A stretch of 22,142 nt of DNA from Bacteroidales bacterium (GTDB lineage Bacteria; Bacteroidota; Bacteroidia; Bacteroidales; Muribaculaceae). The translations under genes and the position numbers were made by a program. Below, piece after piece: positions 6,829 through 14,799 of this stretch (position 1 is the stretch's first letter; the number at the start of each line of letters is the position of its first letter). The stretch lies in NCBI GenBank assembly GCA_030526455.1, contig JAUNCU010000023.1, forward strand, positions 1 through 22,142. The letters are read 5' to 3'. Below the pieces are notes generated by a model that searched no databases, had not been told where the DNA came from, and saw only the letters and a list, made by a program, of their open reading frames with translations.

Positions 6829-9800
6829 TTAGCCGAGGATGAGGTTGATGAGGGCTGTTACGTCGCTTACGTCGATGCTGCCGTTGCCGTCGAGGTCGGC
6901 TACTTCCATGTCGACTGGGGTGCTGCCGAGCACCATGTTGACGAGGAGGGTTACGTCGGAGATGTCGACGTTGCCGTTGCGGTCCACATCGCCCTTGACT
7001 ACGGTGCTGCTGAGGCGGTAGGCTGCGAGGCCGTTGCCTGGAGCGTAGAGGTAGAGGAAGGCTTCGGTGGCGGTGGCATTTTTCACTGCCAGGCATGGAG
7101 CGCCCCAAGTTTGGCTATACACGCTGCCGAGGCCTTGCTTGGGCAGTATCCACATGGGGTTGAACTGGTCGAGGGCATCGCCATTGGCATTCTGGGCGAG
7201 GATGTAGTTGAAGTAACTGTTGTGGTCGCCGTTGGGGTAGAGGATGTAGTTCTTTCCACCGAGGGTGAATTGGGCGAAACCGTTGGCGTTGAGGCCGGCC
7301 GGTATCAGGTCTTCATTGGTGATTTTGCTGTCGATGGCTCCAGTGGCGAAGTTGTAGCGAGTGGGGTAGATGTAACTGCCTTTCACGTACACCACATTTT
7401 CCGAAACGGGAACGATGCGCGCCGCGATGCCTATGCTCGATGCCGACGCTGGGGCGAAACTCTTCAGCGTGGCTACGTCGGTGGCCGAAACGGCGCCGTT
7501 TTTGATGGTCCAGCGCACCACGAGATTGCCCGAACTCTGGGCTGCGAACACATAGTAAGTGCCCGAAGTTACGTCGCCATACACTGCGCAGTGGTCTACG
7601 CGGAAGGTGTTGGAGGTGGTGTAGGTGAGGGCGGGGAGTGCTGTGAGTGCGCCGTTGGTGGTGTTCACCTTGAAGAGACGGAGCGGAGTGCTGGAGTTGA
7701 TGTTGATGGAAAGATTAGAGATAATTACATTGCCGGCGGCGTCGGTCATCACATCGTTGCAAGGATAGTAGCCCACACTGGCTTCGCTGCCCAGGTTGAG
7801 GCGCTGGAGGCGTTCGCCCGTTTCGGCGCTGTACACGTCGAGATAGGCGGTGGCCGAAGAATTGTTGGCGCTGCGGCCTGTCACGTAGATGTTGCCATCG
7901 GCCACGGTGAAGCCTCGGTTGAAGGCACCGTTCGACTCAAAACTCATGTTGCCGTAGTTGCTATTCACCGAGCGCACCCAGAGGTTGGTGAGGCGCATGC
8001 CATTCATGTCGGCATAAGTGCTGGCGTCGATGTCTTGCTTCATCACATAGCCTTCTTCAAAAGTGCCAATAGGCGCCTTGGTGACTTCAAAGTTGCGCAC
8101 TTCGGAAGTGGCGCTGCGGTAGTCGGCACGGTTGGTGATCACGCGCCAGTAGAAGGTGCCTTTGCCCAGCAACGCTACGGGGCAAGAAGCCGCGAGATTG
8201 GCGCCCGATGCGGTGAACGAGGTGGTTTCGAAGAGGATGTTAGAGAAATTGGAGGCGGTGGCCACTTGGAGTTTGTAGCCGTCGGCAGTGACGGGCGCGA
8301 AGACGAAACTGATGGCGTCGCCTTCGAGTTGGGCACCGCTGGCGGGGCTCACGAGCGCAACGGGGTCGGCATCACCGAGGATGGGCGTTTCGTTGGAGAA
8401 GGCGGGCTCGTATTCAAAACCCACGCGGTCGAGCACGCACACGGCATATTGCCACTGCTCGCCACGGTAGGCGGCAGGGATGGTGAAAGAGGTGGCGTAA
8501 CTCATGTCGAGCAGGTAGTCGCCCTGCCAAGCGAAGTCGGCGGTCGACATCGATGCGGGGAAGGCGTACACCGAGTAGCGCACGCCGCTGTAGCCCGTCC
8601 ACGAGAGGGTGCCGTTGTTGTATTTCACGTTGGTCACCTTGCCGGGGTTGTTGCCCGATTTCCAGGTGAGGGCGGGCACGAGGGCAGGCTTAGAGAACAC
8701 GGTGCGCTTCAAGTAGGCGGAGAGCGAATTGCTATTCACCGCGTAGAGGTATTTGCAGGAGTAGAAGATAGCGCCGAAATTGCGGTCGGTGGTCTTGTCG
8801 CGGTTGAGTTGCACCTGGTTGGCGTATTCGGCGTAGTCCGACGCCGTGCTCGAACTGCCCAGGCTAGAGATGCTCGAAGAGATATAGGCGTGGCGGTTGA
8901 ATTGCGCGGCCACCTTTTCCCACCAAGGGGTGATGGTGGCATAATTGGCAGTGGCGCCAATCTTCCAGTACACCTGTGGCGAGATGTAGTCGATGGTGCC
9001 GCTGGTGATCCATGCCAGCGGGTCGGAGAAGATGCCGTCGTATTGCCAGTCGCTCGATCCCGAGGGGCAGGTTGTGACGCCGTATTTGCTTGCCACATTG
9101 CTGTCGGTGCAAGCCACGCCGGCGGGCGAGATGCCAAAGCGCACGTATGGCTTGGTGGCCTGAATCATGTCGTAGACGGCCTTCACCATGCGGTTCACAT
9201 TGTCGCGACGCCAGTCGGCCATCGTGAGCGAAGTGCCGGAGTTTTTCCATTCGTTATAGTCGCCAGCGGCACTGGTGGTGGGGATGCCGTTGGGGTAGAA
9301 ATAGTCGTCGAACACCAGACCGTCGACATCATAATTGCTGATAATCTCGCGGCACACATTGGTGATGCGGTCGATGGTCCACTGCTGGGCTGGGTCGAGG
9401 ATGGTGGTGGTGCTGTAGGAGAGCGTGTGGTTCTTGGGCTCAGCGTCGAGCGAGGTGTTCCATGACGAGCCAGTGGAATAGCGGTAGGGATTCACCCAGG
9501 CATGACACTCCATGCCGCGCTTATGGCATTCTTCCACCACGAAGGCGAGCGGGTCGTAACTGGGGGCGTTGCCGCGGGTGCCGGTGAGGTAACTCGACCA
9601 TGGCTCGTAACTCGACTGATACATGGCGTCGCACATAGAGCGCACCTGGAAGCACACATTGTTGAAATTGTTGTTTTTCAGCGAGTCGAGCATGCGAATC
9701 ATCTGGGCTTTCTGCACCGAGGCGTTGGTGTTGTTGGCGGCATTGCCATTGGCATCGCGTGGCCAGTCGAGTGCCCATACTGTGGCTATCCAAGCCGAAC

Positions 9801-9891
9801 GGAATTCGCGTTTTGGCGCAGTGTAGGTTGCCGACATCCCTGTCAAAGCACACACAGCCGCCATCAGGAGAGTGATGAGTCTGGTTGACAT
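6829..9891 (-). CDS. Large secreted GHL10 glycosidase-like protein with fibronectin-like, propeller-like and dockerin-type domains (paralogue A)
   Basis: 1020 residues. A signal peptide (MSTRLITLLMAAVCALTGMSA) is followed by the GHL10 barrel (about 26-405) with PKREFRSAWIATVWALDWPR, SSYEPWSSYLTG, HAWVNPYR, DGLVFDDYFYP (190-200), GISPAGV and SPQVYWK. A fibronectin-like module spans about 415-500 and a second about 508-605 (ending GTFYWRVITN). Residues 610-955 look like an uncharacterised beta-propeller-like region with repeated motifs such as LTNLWVRSV, YYPCNDVMTDAAGN and FRVDHCAVYGDV. Residues 967-1020 are two dockerin-type calcium-loop repeats beginning GDVDRNGNVDISD and ADLDGNGSIDVSD. It has its own promoter (9956-9987). 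Closest visible relative is the partial gene at the left edge. Extracellular or envelope glycan hydrolysis is likely from the family, but the substrate is unknown and the catalytic acids are not assignable by eye. Confidence 0.9.
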   Translation of the reverse strand: MSTRLITLLMAAVCALTGMSATYTAPKREFRSAWIATVWALDWPRDANGNAANNTNASVQKAQMIRMLDSLKNNNFNNVCFQVRSMCDAMYQSSYEPWSSYLTGTRGNAPSYDPLAFVVEECHKRGMECHAWVNPYRYSTGSSWNTSLDAEPKNHTLSYSTTTILDPAQQWTIDRITNVCREIISNYDVDGLVFDDYFYPNGIPTTSAAGDYNEWKNSGTSLTMADWRRDNVNRMVKAVYDMIQATKPYVRFGISPAGVACTDSNVASKYGVTTCPSGSSDWQYDGIFSDPLAWITSGTIDYISPQVYWKIGATANYATITPWWEKVAAQFNRHAYISSSISSLGSSSTASDYAEYANQVQLNRDKTTDRNFGAIFYSCKYLYAVNSNSLSAYLKRTVFSKPALVPALTWKSGNNPGKVTNVKYNNGTLSWTGYSGVRYSVYAFPASMSTADFAWQGDYLLDMSYATSFTIPAAYRGEQWQYAVCVLDRVGFEYEPAFSNETPILGDADPVALVSPASGAQLEGDAISFVFAPVTADGYKLQVATASNFSNILFETTSFTASGANLAASCPVALLGKGTFYWRVITNRADYRSATSEVRNFEVTKAPIGTFEEGYVMKQDIDASTYADMNGMRLTNLWVRSVNSNYGNMSFESNGAFNRGFTVADGNIYVTGRSANNSSATAYLDVYSAETGERLQRLNLGSEASVGYYPCNDVMTDAAGNVIISNLSININSSTPLRLFKVNTTNGALTALPALTYTTSNTFRVDHCAVYGDVTSGTYYVFAAQSSGNLVVRWTIKNGAVSATDVATLKSFAPASASSIGIAARIVPVSENVVYVKGSYIYPTRYNFATGAIDSKITNEDLIPAGLNANGFAQFTLGGKNYILYPNGDHNSYFNYILAQNANGDALDQFNPMWILPKQGLGSVYSQTWGAPCLAVKNATATEAFLYLYAPGNGLAAYRLSSTVVKGDVDRNGNVDISDVTLLVNMVLGSTPVDMEVADLDGNGSIDVSDVTALINLILG

Positions 9892-9955
9892 AATAATGAT
9901 ATAGAAATAGTATGTTAAATAATCAAATAGTTAACAGTATTGAGTAGTATAGGTG

Positions 9956-9987
9956 CAAAGATAAGTTTTTTTTGCTAATCTACCAAA
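9956..9987 (-). promoter_or_regulatory. Bacteroidota promoter of GHL10 paralogue A
   Basis: On the minus strand there is a TTTG -33 element (9987-9984), a 20-base spacer and TATCTTTG (9963-9956), an essentially perfect match to the Bacteroides sigma-70 consensus. The start codon is 65 bases downstream of the -7 box. This is the best promoter match in the window. Confidence 0.7.
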
Positions 9988-9991
9988 AGAA

Positions 9992-10040
9992 TGCCCCATT
10001 ACCACCCTCGCGCAATGCGAAAAAGGGCCGTAATGGGGCA
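9992..10040 (-). terminator. Hairpin terminator after GHL10 paralogue B
   Basis: The arms TGCCCCATTAC (9992-10002) and GTAATGGGGCA (10030-10040) pair over 11 bp, then a 2x2 internal loop and a further 4 bp (CCCT/AGGG). In the leftward direction the stem is followed by TTCTTTTGG, a weak U-rich tract. It separates paralogue B from the promoter of paralogue A, whose -33 element is 5 bases away. Confidence 0.6.
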
Positions 10041-10065
10041 AACACTATCTGCTAAAAATCTATCT

Positions 10066-10100
10066 AATCTCTCATTTCTAATCTCTAATTTCCAATTTCC
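10066..10100 (-). repeat. Degenerate 7-bp tandem repeat spanning the stop codon of paralogue B
   Basis: On the minus strand five heptads are adjacent: GGAAATT, GGAAATT, AGAGATT, AGAAATG, AGAGATT; a sixth degenerate unit (AGATAGA) may follow at 10065-10059. The stop codon of paralogue B (10087-10085) is inside the array, and the last residues EIGN of that protein are encoded by it. Confidence 0.7.
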
Positions 10101-13100
10101 AACACGATATTGACGAGGGCAGTCACGTCGCTCACGTCCACCTTGCCGTTGCCGTCGACGTCGGCCACTTCCATGTCGATGGGGAGGTCGCCGAGCACCA
10201 TGTTGATGAGGGTGGTGACGTCGGTCACGTTTACTTCACCGTCGCGGTTCACGTCGCCTCGCAAGGCGATTTTGCTCATGCTGTAGGCCGCCATGCCGTT
10301 GCCAGGCACGTAGAGGTAGAGCATGAGTTCGGTGGCCGATTTTGCCACAGCGGTGCACTGTGCGCTCCAGGTGGAACTGTTCACGCTGCCAAGGCCCTGG
10401 GCTGGGAAATTCCACATCATGTCGAAGCCGCCAAATTCGGTGTCGGTGGCGTTCTGCACGAGGTTGAACTTATGGCTGGTGTTGAAGTCGTGGCTTGGGT
10501 AGAGCATATAGTTGGCGCCATCGAAGGCGAAGGCACAGCCGCCATTGGCTTGCTTGCCAGCGGGAGCGATGGGTGCACCGTCAACGAATGCGCCATCCAC
10601 GGCACCGGTGGTGAAGTTGTAGCGAGTGAAATACATGCCGCTACCGTTCACGTACACCGTGTTTTCGTCGGCTGCGAAGAGTTGTGGCGCGATGCCCAGA
10701 TTGGTGGCGGTGCTAGGCGCGTAGCCCTTCACGGTCACCGACTGCTGCGAAGCGAGGGCGCCACCGCGGAACTGCCAGCGCAGAATCTTGGTGCCGTAGC
10801 GAGGCGCTGCAAACACGCTGAAATTGCCGCTCTTCACATCGCCTGCCACAGCGCAGTGGTCGATGCGGTATTCGGTCAGGCCCGAGAAGGTGAGCGAAGC
10901 CACCTGGGTCACGGCGCCAGTGTTCACGTCCACGCTGTGGAGTACCAGAGGAGTGGTGCCCACGTTGAGGGTGAGGTTGCTGATGATGAGGTTGCCGGCG
11001 GCGTCGGTCATCACGTCGTTGCAGGGATAATAGGCTACCGAAGCGGCGCTGCCCAGGTCGAGGCGCTTGATGCGTTCGCCTGTTTCGGCGCTGTAGAGGT
11101 AGAGGTAGGCGGGCGACGACGACGAAGCGCTTTCGCGGCCCGAAACGTAGATGGTGTTGCCAATCACAGCGAAGCCGCGGTTGAGTTGGCCAGCGTTTTC
11201 AAATTCGATGTTGCCATATTCCTCCATCACCGAGCGCACCCACAGGTTGGTGAGGCGCATGCCCTTGGTGGCGTCGTAGGAGTCGGCATCGATGTCTTTC
11301 TTCATCATGTAGCCAGGCTCGTATTCGCCCACAGGAATCTTGGTGATGGTGAAAGTGCGAACCTCCGAAGCGCCATCGGTGTGGTAGCGGCTCTGGGAGA
11401 TCACGCGCCAGTAGTAGGTGCCTTTGCCCAGAAGTGAAATGGCGAAGTCGGCCTTCAGGTTGGCGCCCGCGGTGGTGAATTTTGTGGTTTCGTAGGCCAC
11501 TTGAGCGAAGTCGGCAGTGCGTGCCACCTCGAGGCGGTAACTGTCGGCATCGGCGGGGGTGAACTGGAAGGCAAAGTCGGCTTCCATCGAAGCGCCATCG
11601 GCTGGGCTCACCAGCGTCACAGCCTGTGCGGGAGTGCGTGTGGGCACCTTGAACGATGCAGCCTCGCTCCATGTGTTGATGCGGTTGGGCTGCACGGTGG
11701 CCACGCGCCAGTAGATGGTGGCACCCGAAGTGAGGTCGCCAAGGTCGAGGGTCACGCCAGTGGCGGTGATGCCCTTCTGTTCCATCACCACATTGCTGAA
11801 AGCGGCGTCGGTGGCGAGTTGGATATTGTATTTTGCATTCTCGGCAGCGGTCCAGGTGAATTGCTGGTTCCAAGTGGCAGTGGCGCCGCCGATGGGCGCG
11901 ATGAGTGTCACTTGGTCGGCAGGATCGGTGGCGAGGTTGTAGTAGGAAGGAGCAAACTCATTGTTCCAACCGTCGACCACGCACACGGCATACCAGTAGC
12001 CGTCGCGCAACGAGGCGTCGAGGGTGAAACTTGGGGTGTAGGTCACGTCCACCAGATAGTCGCTCTTGATGCCGTCGAATTGCTGGCTTTGTGCCTCTTC
12101 AAGCGTTACGCCCTGTGGCACGGCATACACCGAGTAGCGCACCAGCGACTTGCCCACGCCCGTCCATGAGAGGGTGCCGTCGGTGTAGGTGAGGTTGGCG
12201 GGGGCGTCGAAGTGGGTCTTGGCGTGCCAAGGCATGGCGGGTTCGAGCGCCTTGCGGGTGAAGAGCGTCTGGCTCAGGTATTCGCCGAAACCCGTGCAAG
12301 TGGGGCCGTTGATGTATTTTGCCGAGTAGAAATTCACGCCTGGTGCATTCTGGCGATTATACTGGCGGCTGTAGCGAATTTGTTGCAGAATTTCGTCCCA
12401 GTCGGCCTTGGTGTTGGTGTTCTGCATGAAGTAGATATTGTGGCTCGCATAGTGGTGACGGCCAAAGTGCTCGGCGATGTAACTCCACCACTCGGTGAGC
12501 GGACCGAAGGGGTTGGTGGTGTGGTCGGTTTTCCAGTAGAGTTGGGGCGAGATGTAGTCGATGGTGCCATCGTTGAGCCATGCCAGCGGGTCGCTGTAGA
12601 TGGTTTTGTATTGCCAGTCGCTAGCGCGGCAGTAGTCGTCGACGGGCACCACGCCATATGTTGTGGCCGAGGTGCTCTTGTTGCCCGACACGCCCGCCGG
12701 ACCGATAGAGAACTTCACATAGGGCTTGGTGGCCTGCACCATGTTCCACATGTCGCGCACCATCTGGTTCACGTTGTCGTGACGCCAGTCGCCTATGCTT
12801 TTGCCGCCGCCGTTCTGCTGCCAGAGGGCATAGTCGGGTGCGCTGCTGTCTTCAGGCGTACCGCCGCCGGGGTAGAAATAGTCGTCGAAGATGATGCCGT
12901 CGATATCGTAGTTTTCAATCATCTCCTTGCACACCTTCAGCAAGTGGTCGCGCGACTCCTGCAGGGCGGGGTTGAACACGATGCGTTCGCCCACCTGCAT
13001 CAGGATGCCCGAGTTTTTCACCTGCTGGTCGATGGCGGTGGTGCAGTCGTTGCCGCTGCTGTTGCTGAAGCGGTAGGGGTTCACCCATGCGTTGAACTCG

Positions 13101-13465
13101 AGGCCGCGCTTATGGCATTCTTCCACGGCGAAAGCCATAGGATCCCATCCCGGGTCCTTGCCGCGAGTGCCGCTCACGTAACTCGACCAAGGCTCGTAAC
13201 TGGAGCGGTAGAGCGCGTCGGCCATGGGTCGCACCTGGAGGCACACCGAGTTCATGTTGGCGCGCACGAAGCCGTCGAGCATGTCGGTGAGTTCCTTTTT
13301 TTGTTTGGCGATGATTGTTGCTGTAGTGCCCTTGGTTTTGGGCCAGTCAATGTTGCTCACGGTAGCGATCCACACCGTGCGCATCTCACGCTTTTGGGCT
13401 TCCTGCGCCCACAGCGGTAGTGCAAGAAGAGCCACCATCACAGTGGCAAGGATTTTCTTCATCAT
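10085..13465 (-). CDS. Large secreted GHL10 glycosidase-like protein with three fibronectin-like modules, propeller-like region and dockerin-type repeats (paralogue B)
   Basis: 1126 residues from the ATG at 13465-13463 (a GTG nine bases upstream is also in frame). The signal peptide KKILATVMVALLALPLWAQ leads into a GHL10 barrel: QKREMRTVWIATVSNIDWPK, SSYEPWSSYVSGTRG, FNAWVNPYRF, DGIIFDDYFYP, SIGPAGVSG, SPQLYWKT. It has three fibronectin-like modules rather than two (the extra one starts near ADQVTLIAPIGGATATW and ends ATIYWRVATV), then the same propeller-like region as paralogue A, then two dockerin-type repeats in residues 1070-1126 (GDVNRDGEVNVTD and ADVDGNGKVDVSD). The C-terminal EIGN comes from a heptad repeat. 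Paralogue C is its closest relative in the window. It has its own promoter and terminator, so it is probably a single-gene unit. Substrate unknown. Confidence 0.9.
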   Translation of the reverse strand: MMKKILATVMVALLALPLWAQEAQKREMRTVWIATVSNIDWPKTKGTTATIIAKQKKELTDMLDGFVRANMNSVCLQVRPMADALYRSSYEPWSSYVSGTRGKDPGWDPMAFAVEECHKRGLEFNAWVNPYRFSNSSGNDCTTAIDQQVKNSGILMQVGERIVFNPALQESRDHLLKVCKEMIENYDIDGIIFDDYFYPGGGTPEDSSAPDYALWQQNGGGKSIGDWRHDNVNQMVRDMWNMVQATKPYVKFSIGPAGVSGNKSTSATTYGVVPVDDYCRASDWQYKTIYSDPLAWLNDGTIDYISPQLYWKTDHTTNPFGPLTEWWSYIAEHFGRHHYASHNIYFMQNTNTKADWDEILQQIRYSRQYNRQNAPGVNFYSAKYINGPTCTGFGEYLSQTLFTRKALEPAMPWHAKTHFDAPANLTYTDGTLSWTGVGKSLVRYSVYAVPQGVTLEEAQSQQFDGIKSDYLVDVTYTPSFTLDASLRDGYWYAVCVVDGWNNEFAPSYYNLATDPADQVTLIAPIGGATATWNQQFTWTAAENAKYNIQLATDAAFSNVVMEQKGITATGVTLDLGDLTSGATIYWRVATVQPNRINTWSEAASFKVPTRTPAQAVTLVSPADGASMEADFAFQFTPADADSYRLEVARTADFAQVAYETTKFTTAGANLKADFAISLLGKGTYYWRVISQSRYHTDGASEVRTFTITKIPVGEYEPGYMMKKDIDADSYDATKGMRLTNLWVRSVMEEYGNIEFENAGQLNRGFAVIGNTIYVSGRESASSSSPAYLYLYSAETGERIKRLDLGSAASVAYYPCNDVMTDAAGNLIISNLTLNVGTTPLVLHSVDVNTGAVTQVASLTFSGLTEYRIDHCAVAGDVKSGNFSVFAAPRYGTKILRWQFRGGALASQQSVTVKGYAPSTATNLGIAPQLFAADENTVYVNGSGMYFTRYNFTTGAVDGAFVDGAPIAPAGKQANGGCAFAFDGANYMLYPSHDFNTSHKFNLVQNATDTEFGGFDMMWNFPAQGLGSVNSSTWSAQCTAVAKSATELMLYLYVPGNGMAAYSMSKIALRGDVNRDGEVNVTDVTTLINMVLGDLPIDMEVADVDGNGKVDVSDVTALVNIVLEIGN

Positions 13466-13526
13466 ATTACACACAAAATAAAGTATTAAAAGGTGGTTAA
13501 ATTAGTTGCATCATAGGAGCATACTG

Positions 13527-13558
13527 CAAAGATAGGGAAAAATCTTCTATTCCCCAAC
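13527..13558 (-). promoter_or_regulatory. Bacteroidota promoter of GHL10 paralogue B
   Basis: On the minus strand GTTG (13558-13555, three of four -33 positions), a 20-base spacer and TATCTTTG (13534-13527). The start codon lies 62 bases downstream, nearly the same leader length as paralogue A (65) and C (59). A short 6-bp hairpin (TTCCCC/GGGGAA, 13550-13566) overlaps the -33 region. Confidence 0.6.
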
Positions 13559-13642
13559 AAGGGGAAGCCCTCTTTTGGATTCCACCCCTCCTGCGCGTGA
13601 AATATATAAGTGAAAAATCATGCTTTTTCGAAAGATTACTTC

Positions 13643-13650
13643 TATATTTG
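13643..13650 (+). promoter_or_regulatory. Candidate -7 promoter box for the RAYT transposase
   Basis: TATATTTG matches TAnnTTTG and ends 24 bases before the transposase ATG. No good TTTG is present at the expected distance upstream, so this is a moderate call. It forms a divergent promoter region with paralogue B. Confidence 0.4.
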
Positions 13651-13674
13651 TGAACGATTCAATCTTTCAGAGAA

Positions 13675-14646
13675 ATGACGCGTGAAGAAGCAATAGCAAG
13701 AGGCCTGGAGGTGCACGACACTCAGCACTCCATGAAGCGTAGGAGTCCTTGGCATGATTATTACCGAAAAGGCACTTATATGCTGACGCTTGTGGTGGAA
13801 GGACGCCGACCTTTACTGGGACGGCTAATAGAATGTGGCGATGAAGCAAGCGTGGAACTTTCTGCTTTAGGTGAAAAAATCCTTCGCGATGAAGTGCCCA
13901 AGATTTCGCGCTTCTATCCAAAGGTGAAGGTGTGGAAGATTTGCTTCATGCCCGACCATATCCACATGATTGTGAGAGTGGAGGACGACTTGGAAAAAGG
14001 CAGGCATCTAGGCAAGGTGGTTATTGGCTTCAAAACGGGGTGCAACAATGCGTATTGGACCATGTTCAACATGACAAATCCTCCGCGAAAAGGATTGTTT
14101 GAAAATGGGTATAACGACAAGATTCTGATGAATGATGGCCAACTCGATGGCTGGAAAGCATACCTCGACGATAATCCTCGACGCCTGCTCATGAAAAGGA
14201 AAAACCCGCAGTTGTTCACCTTGCTGCAGGAGGTGGACGTTGCAGGCAAGAAATGCCAAATGGTGGGCAATCGCTTTCTGCTCGATATCCCCGATAAGGT
14301 GGCGGTGATCGTTCATCGTCGCTATTCTGAGGAGGAGATTGCCAGCAGGCGAGAGATGTGGCTTGCCTGTGGCGAACGCGGGGGCGTGCTGGTGAGCGCC
14401 GCGATTTCGCCGAAGGAGAAGGTGATTCTGCGAGAAGCCCTCAACCGTGGCTATCGCATTATTTTGCTGCGAGAGAATGGGTTTCCGAAATTATACAAGC
14501 CTTCCGGGGCCAGTTTCGACGCCTGCGCAAAGGGGCTGCTGTTGCAAATTAGCCCTTGGGATTACCATATAGAGAAACGTGCCATCACCCGCGCGCAATG
14601 CCTGGAACTTAACAGGATGGCCGAGGTGCTTGCTGGGGAGAAGTAG
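13675..14646 (+). CDS. REP-associated tyrosine (Y1/HUH) transposase with C-terminal extension
   Basis: 323 residues. Residues 26-180 form a Y1 transposase domain of the IS200/IS605-RAYT class: YYRKGTYMLTLVV near 29-41, the metal-binding HUH motif HIH (95-97) inside CFMPDHIHMIVRV, and the likely nucleophile Tyr146 in FENGYNDKIL, followed by YLDDNPRRLLMKRKNP (163-178). Such enzymes make single-strand nicks at DNA hairpins and are associated with REP elements. Residues about 195-323 are beyond the minimal domain; GGVLVSAAISPKEKVILREA and RGYRIILLRENG suggest an alpha/beta, possibly Rossmann-like domain reminiscent of DprA/SLOG proteins, which is a guess. No tnpB is present and no inverted IS ends are obvious, consistent with a domesticated single-copy RAYT. 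All visible catalytic residues are intact. Confidence 0.85.
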   Translation: MTREEAIARGLEVHDTQHSMKRRSPWHDYYRKGTYMLTLVVEGRRPLLGRLIECGDEASVELSALGEKILRDEVPKISRFYPKVKVWKICFMPDHIHMIVRVEDDLEKGRHLGKVVIGFKTGCNNAYWTMFNMTNPPRKGLFENGYNDKILMNDGQLDGWKAYLDDNPRRLLMKRKNPQLFTLLQEVDVAGKKCQMVGNRFLLDIPDKVAVIVHRRYSEEEIASRREMWLACGERGGVLVSAAISPKEKVILREALNRGYRIILLRENGFPKLYKPSGASFDACAKGLLLQISPWDYHIEKRAITRAQCLELNRMAEVLAGEK

Positions 14647-14704
14647 CGCAGGGGGGTGGTGGGGGCTTTCTACGGCGACACAGCCGCCGGAACAGTGGCG
14701 CGTG

Positions 14705-14761
14705 CCTTTGCTGGGCGCGCAGGCCCTTTTTGGGGGCGCGCTTTTGCTGTGGGCGCAGGCC
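14705..14761. repeat. GC-rich imperfect direct repeat after the transposase gene
   Basis: Two 21-base units, starting CCTTTGCTGGGCGCGC (14705-14725) and CTTTTGCTGTGGGCGC (14741-14761), agree at 18 of 21 positions with a period of 36 bases. They lie in the 112-base, strongly G-rich stretch (14647-14758) between the transposase stop and the convergent hairpin. The second unit runs into the left arm of that hairpin. Confidence 0.5.
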
Positions 14762-14797
14762 ACTGTTCTCGAAAGTTTTGCTTTCGAGAACAGTGGC
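14759..14797 (+). terminator. 17-bp perfect hairpin between convergent transposase and GHL10 paralogue C
   Basis: The arms GCCACTGTTCTCGAAAG (14759-14775) and CTTTCGAGAACAGTGGC (14781-14797) pair perfectly around a 5-base loop (TTTTG) and are followed by TTTTA on the plus strand. It fits a terminator for the rightward transposase and sits 2 bases past the stop codon of the leftward GHL10 gene, where no U-tract follows. Confidence 0.75.
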
Positions 14798-14799
14798 TT

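Noticed and set aside
6823..9465. 880-codon open frame on the plus strand opposite GHL10 paralogue A
   Set aside because: It is antisense to an unmistakable coding sequence, lacks any recognisable domain or signal, and similar long antisense frames occur opposite B and C. It is a by-product of GC-rich codon use.
12212..13420. 402-codon plus-strand frame opposite paralogue B
   Set aside because: Antisense shadow of conserved GHL10 sequence; no family resemblance and a low-complexity Val/Ala/His composition.
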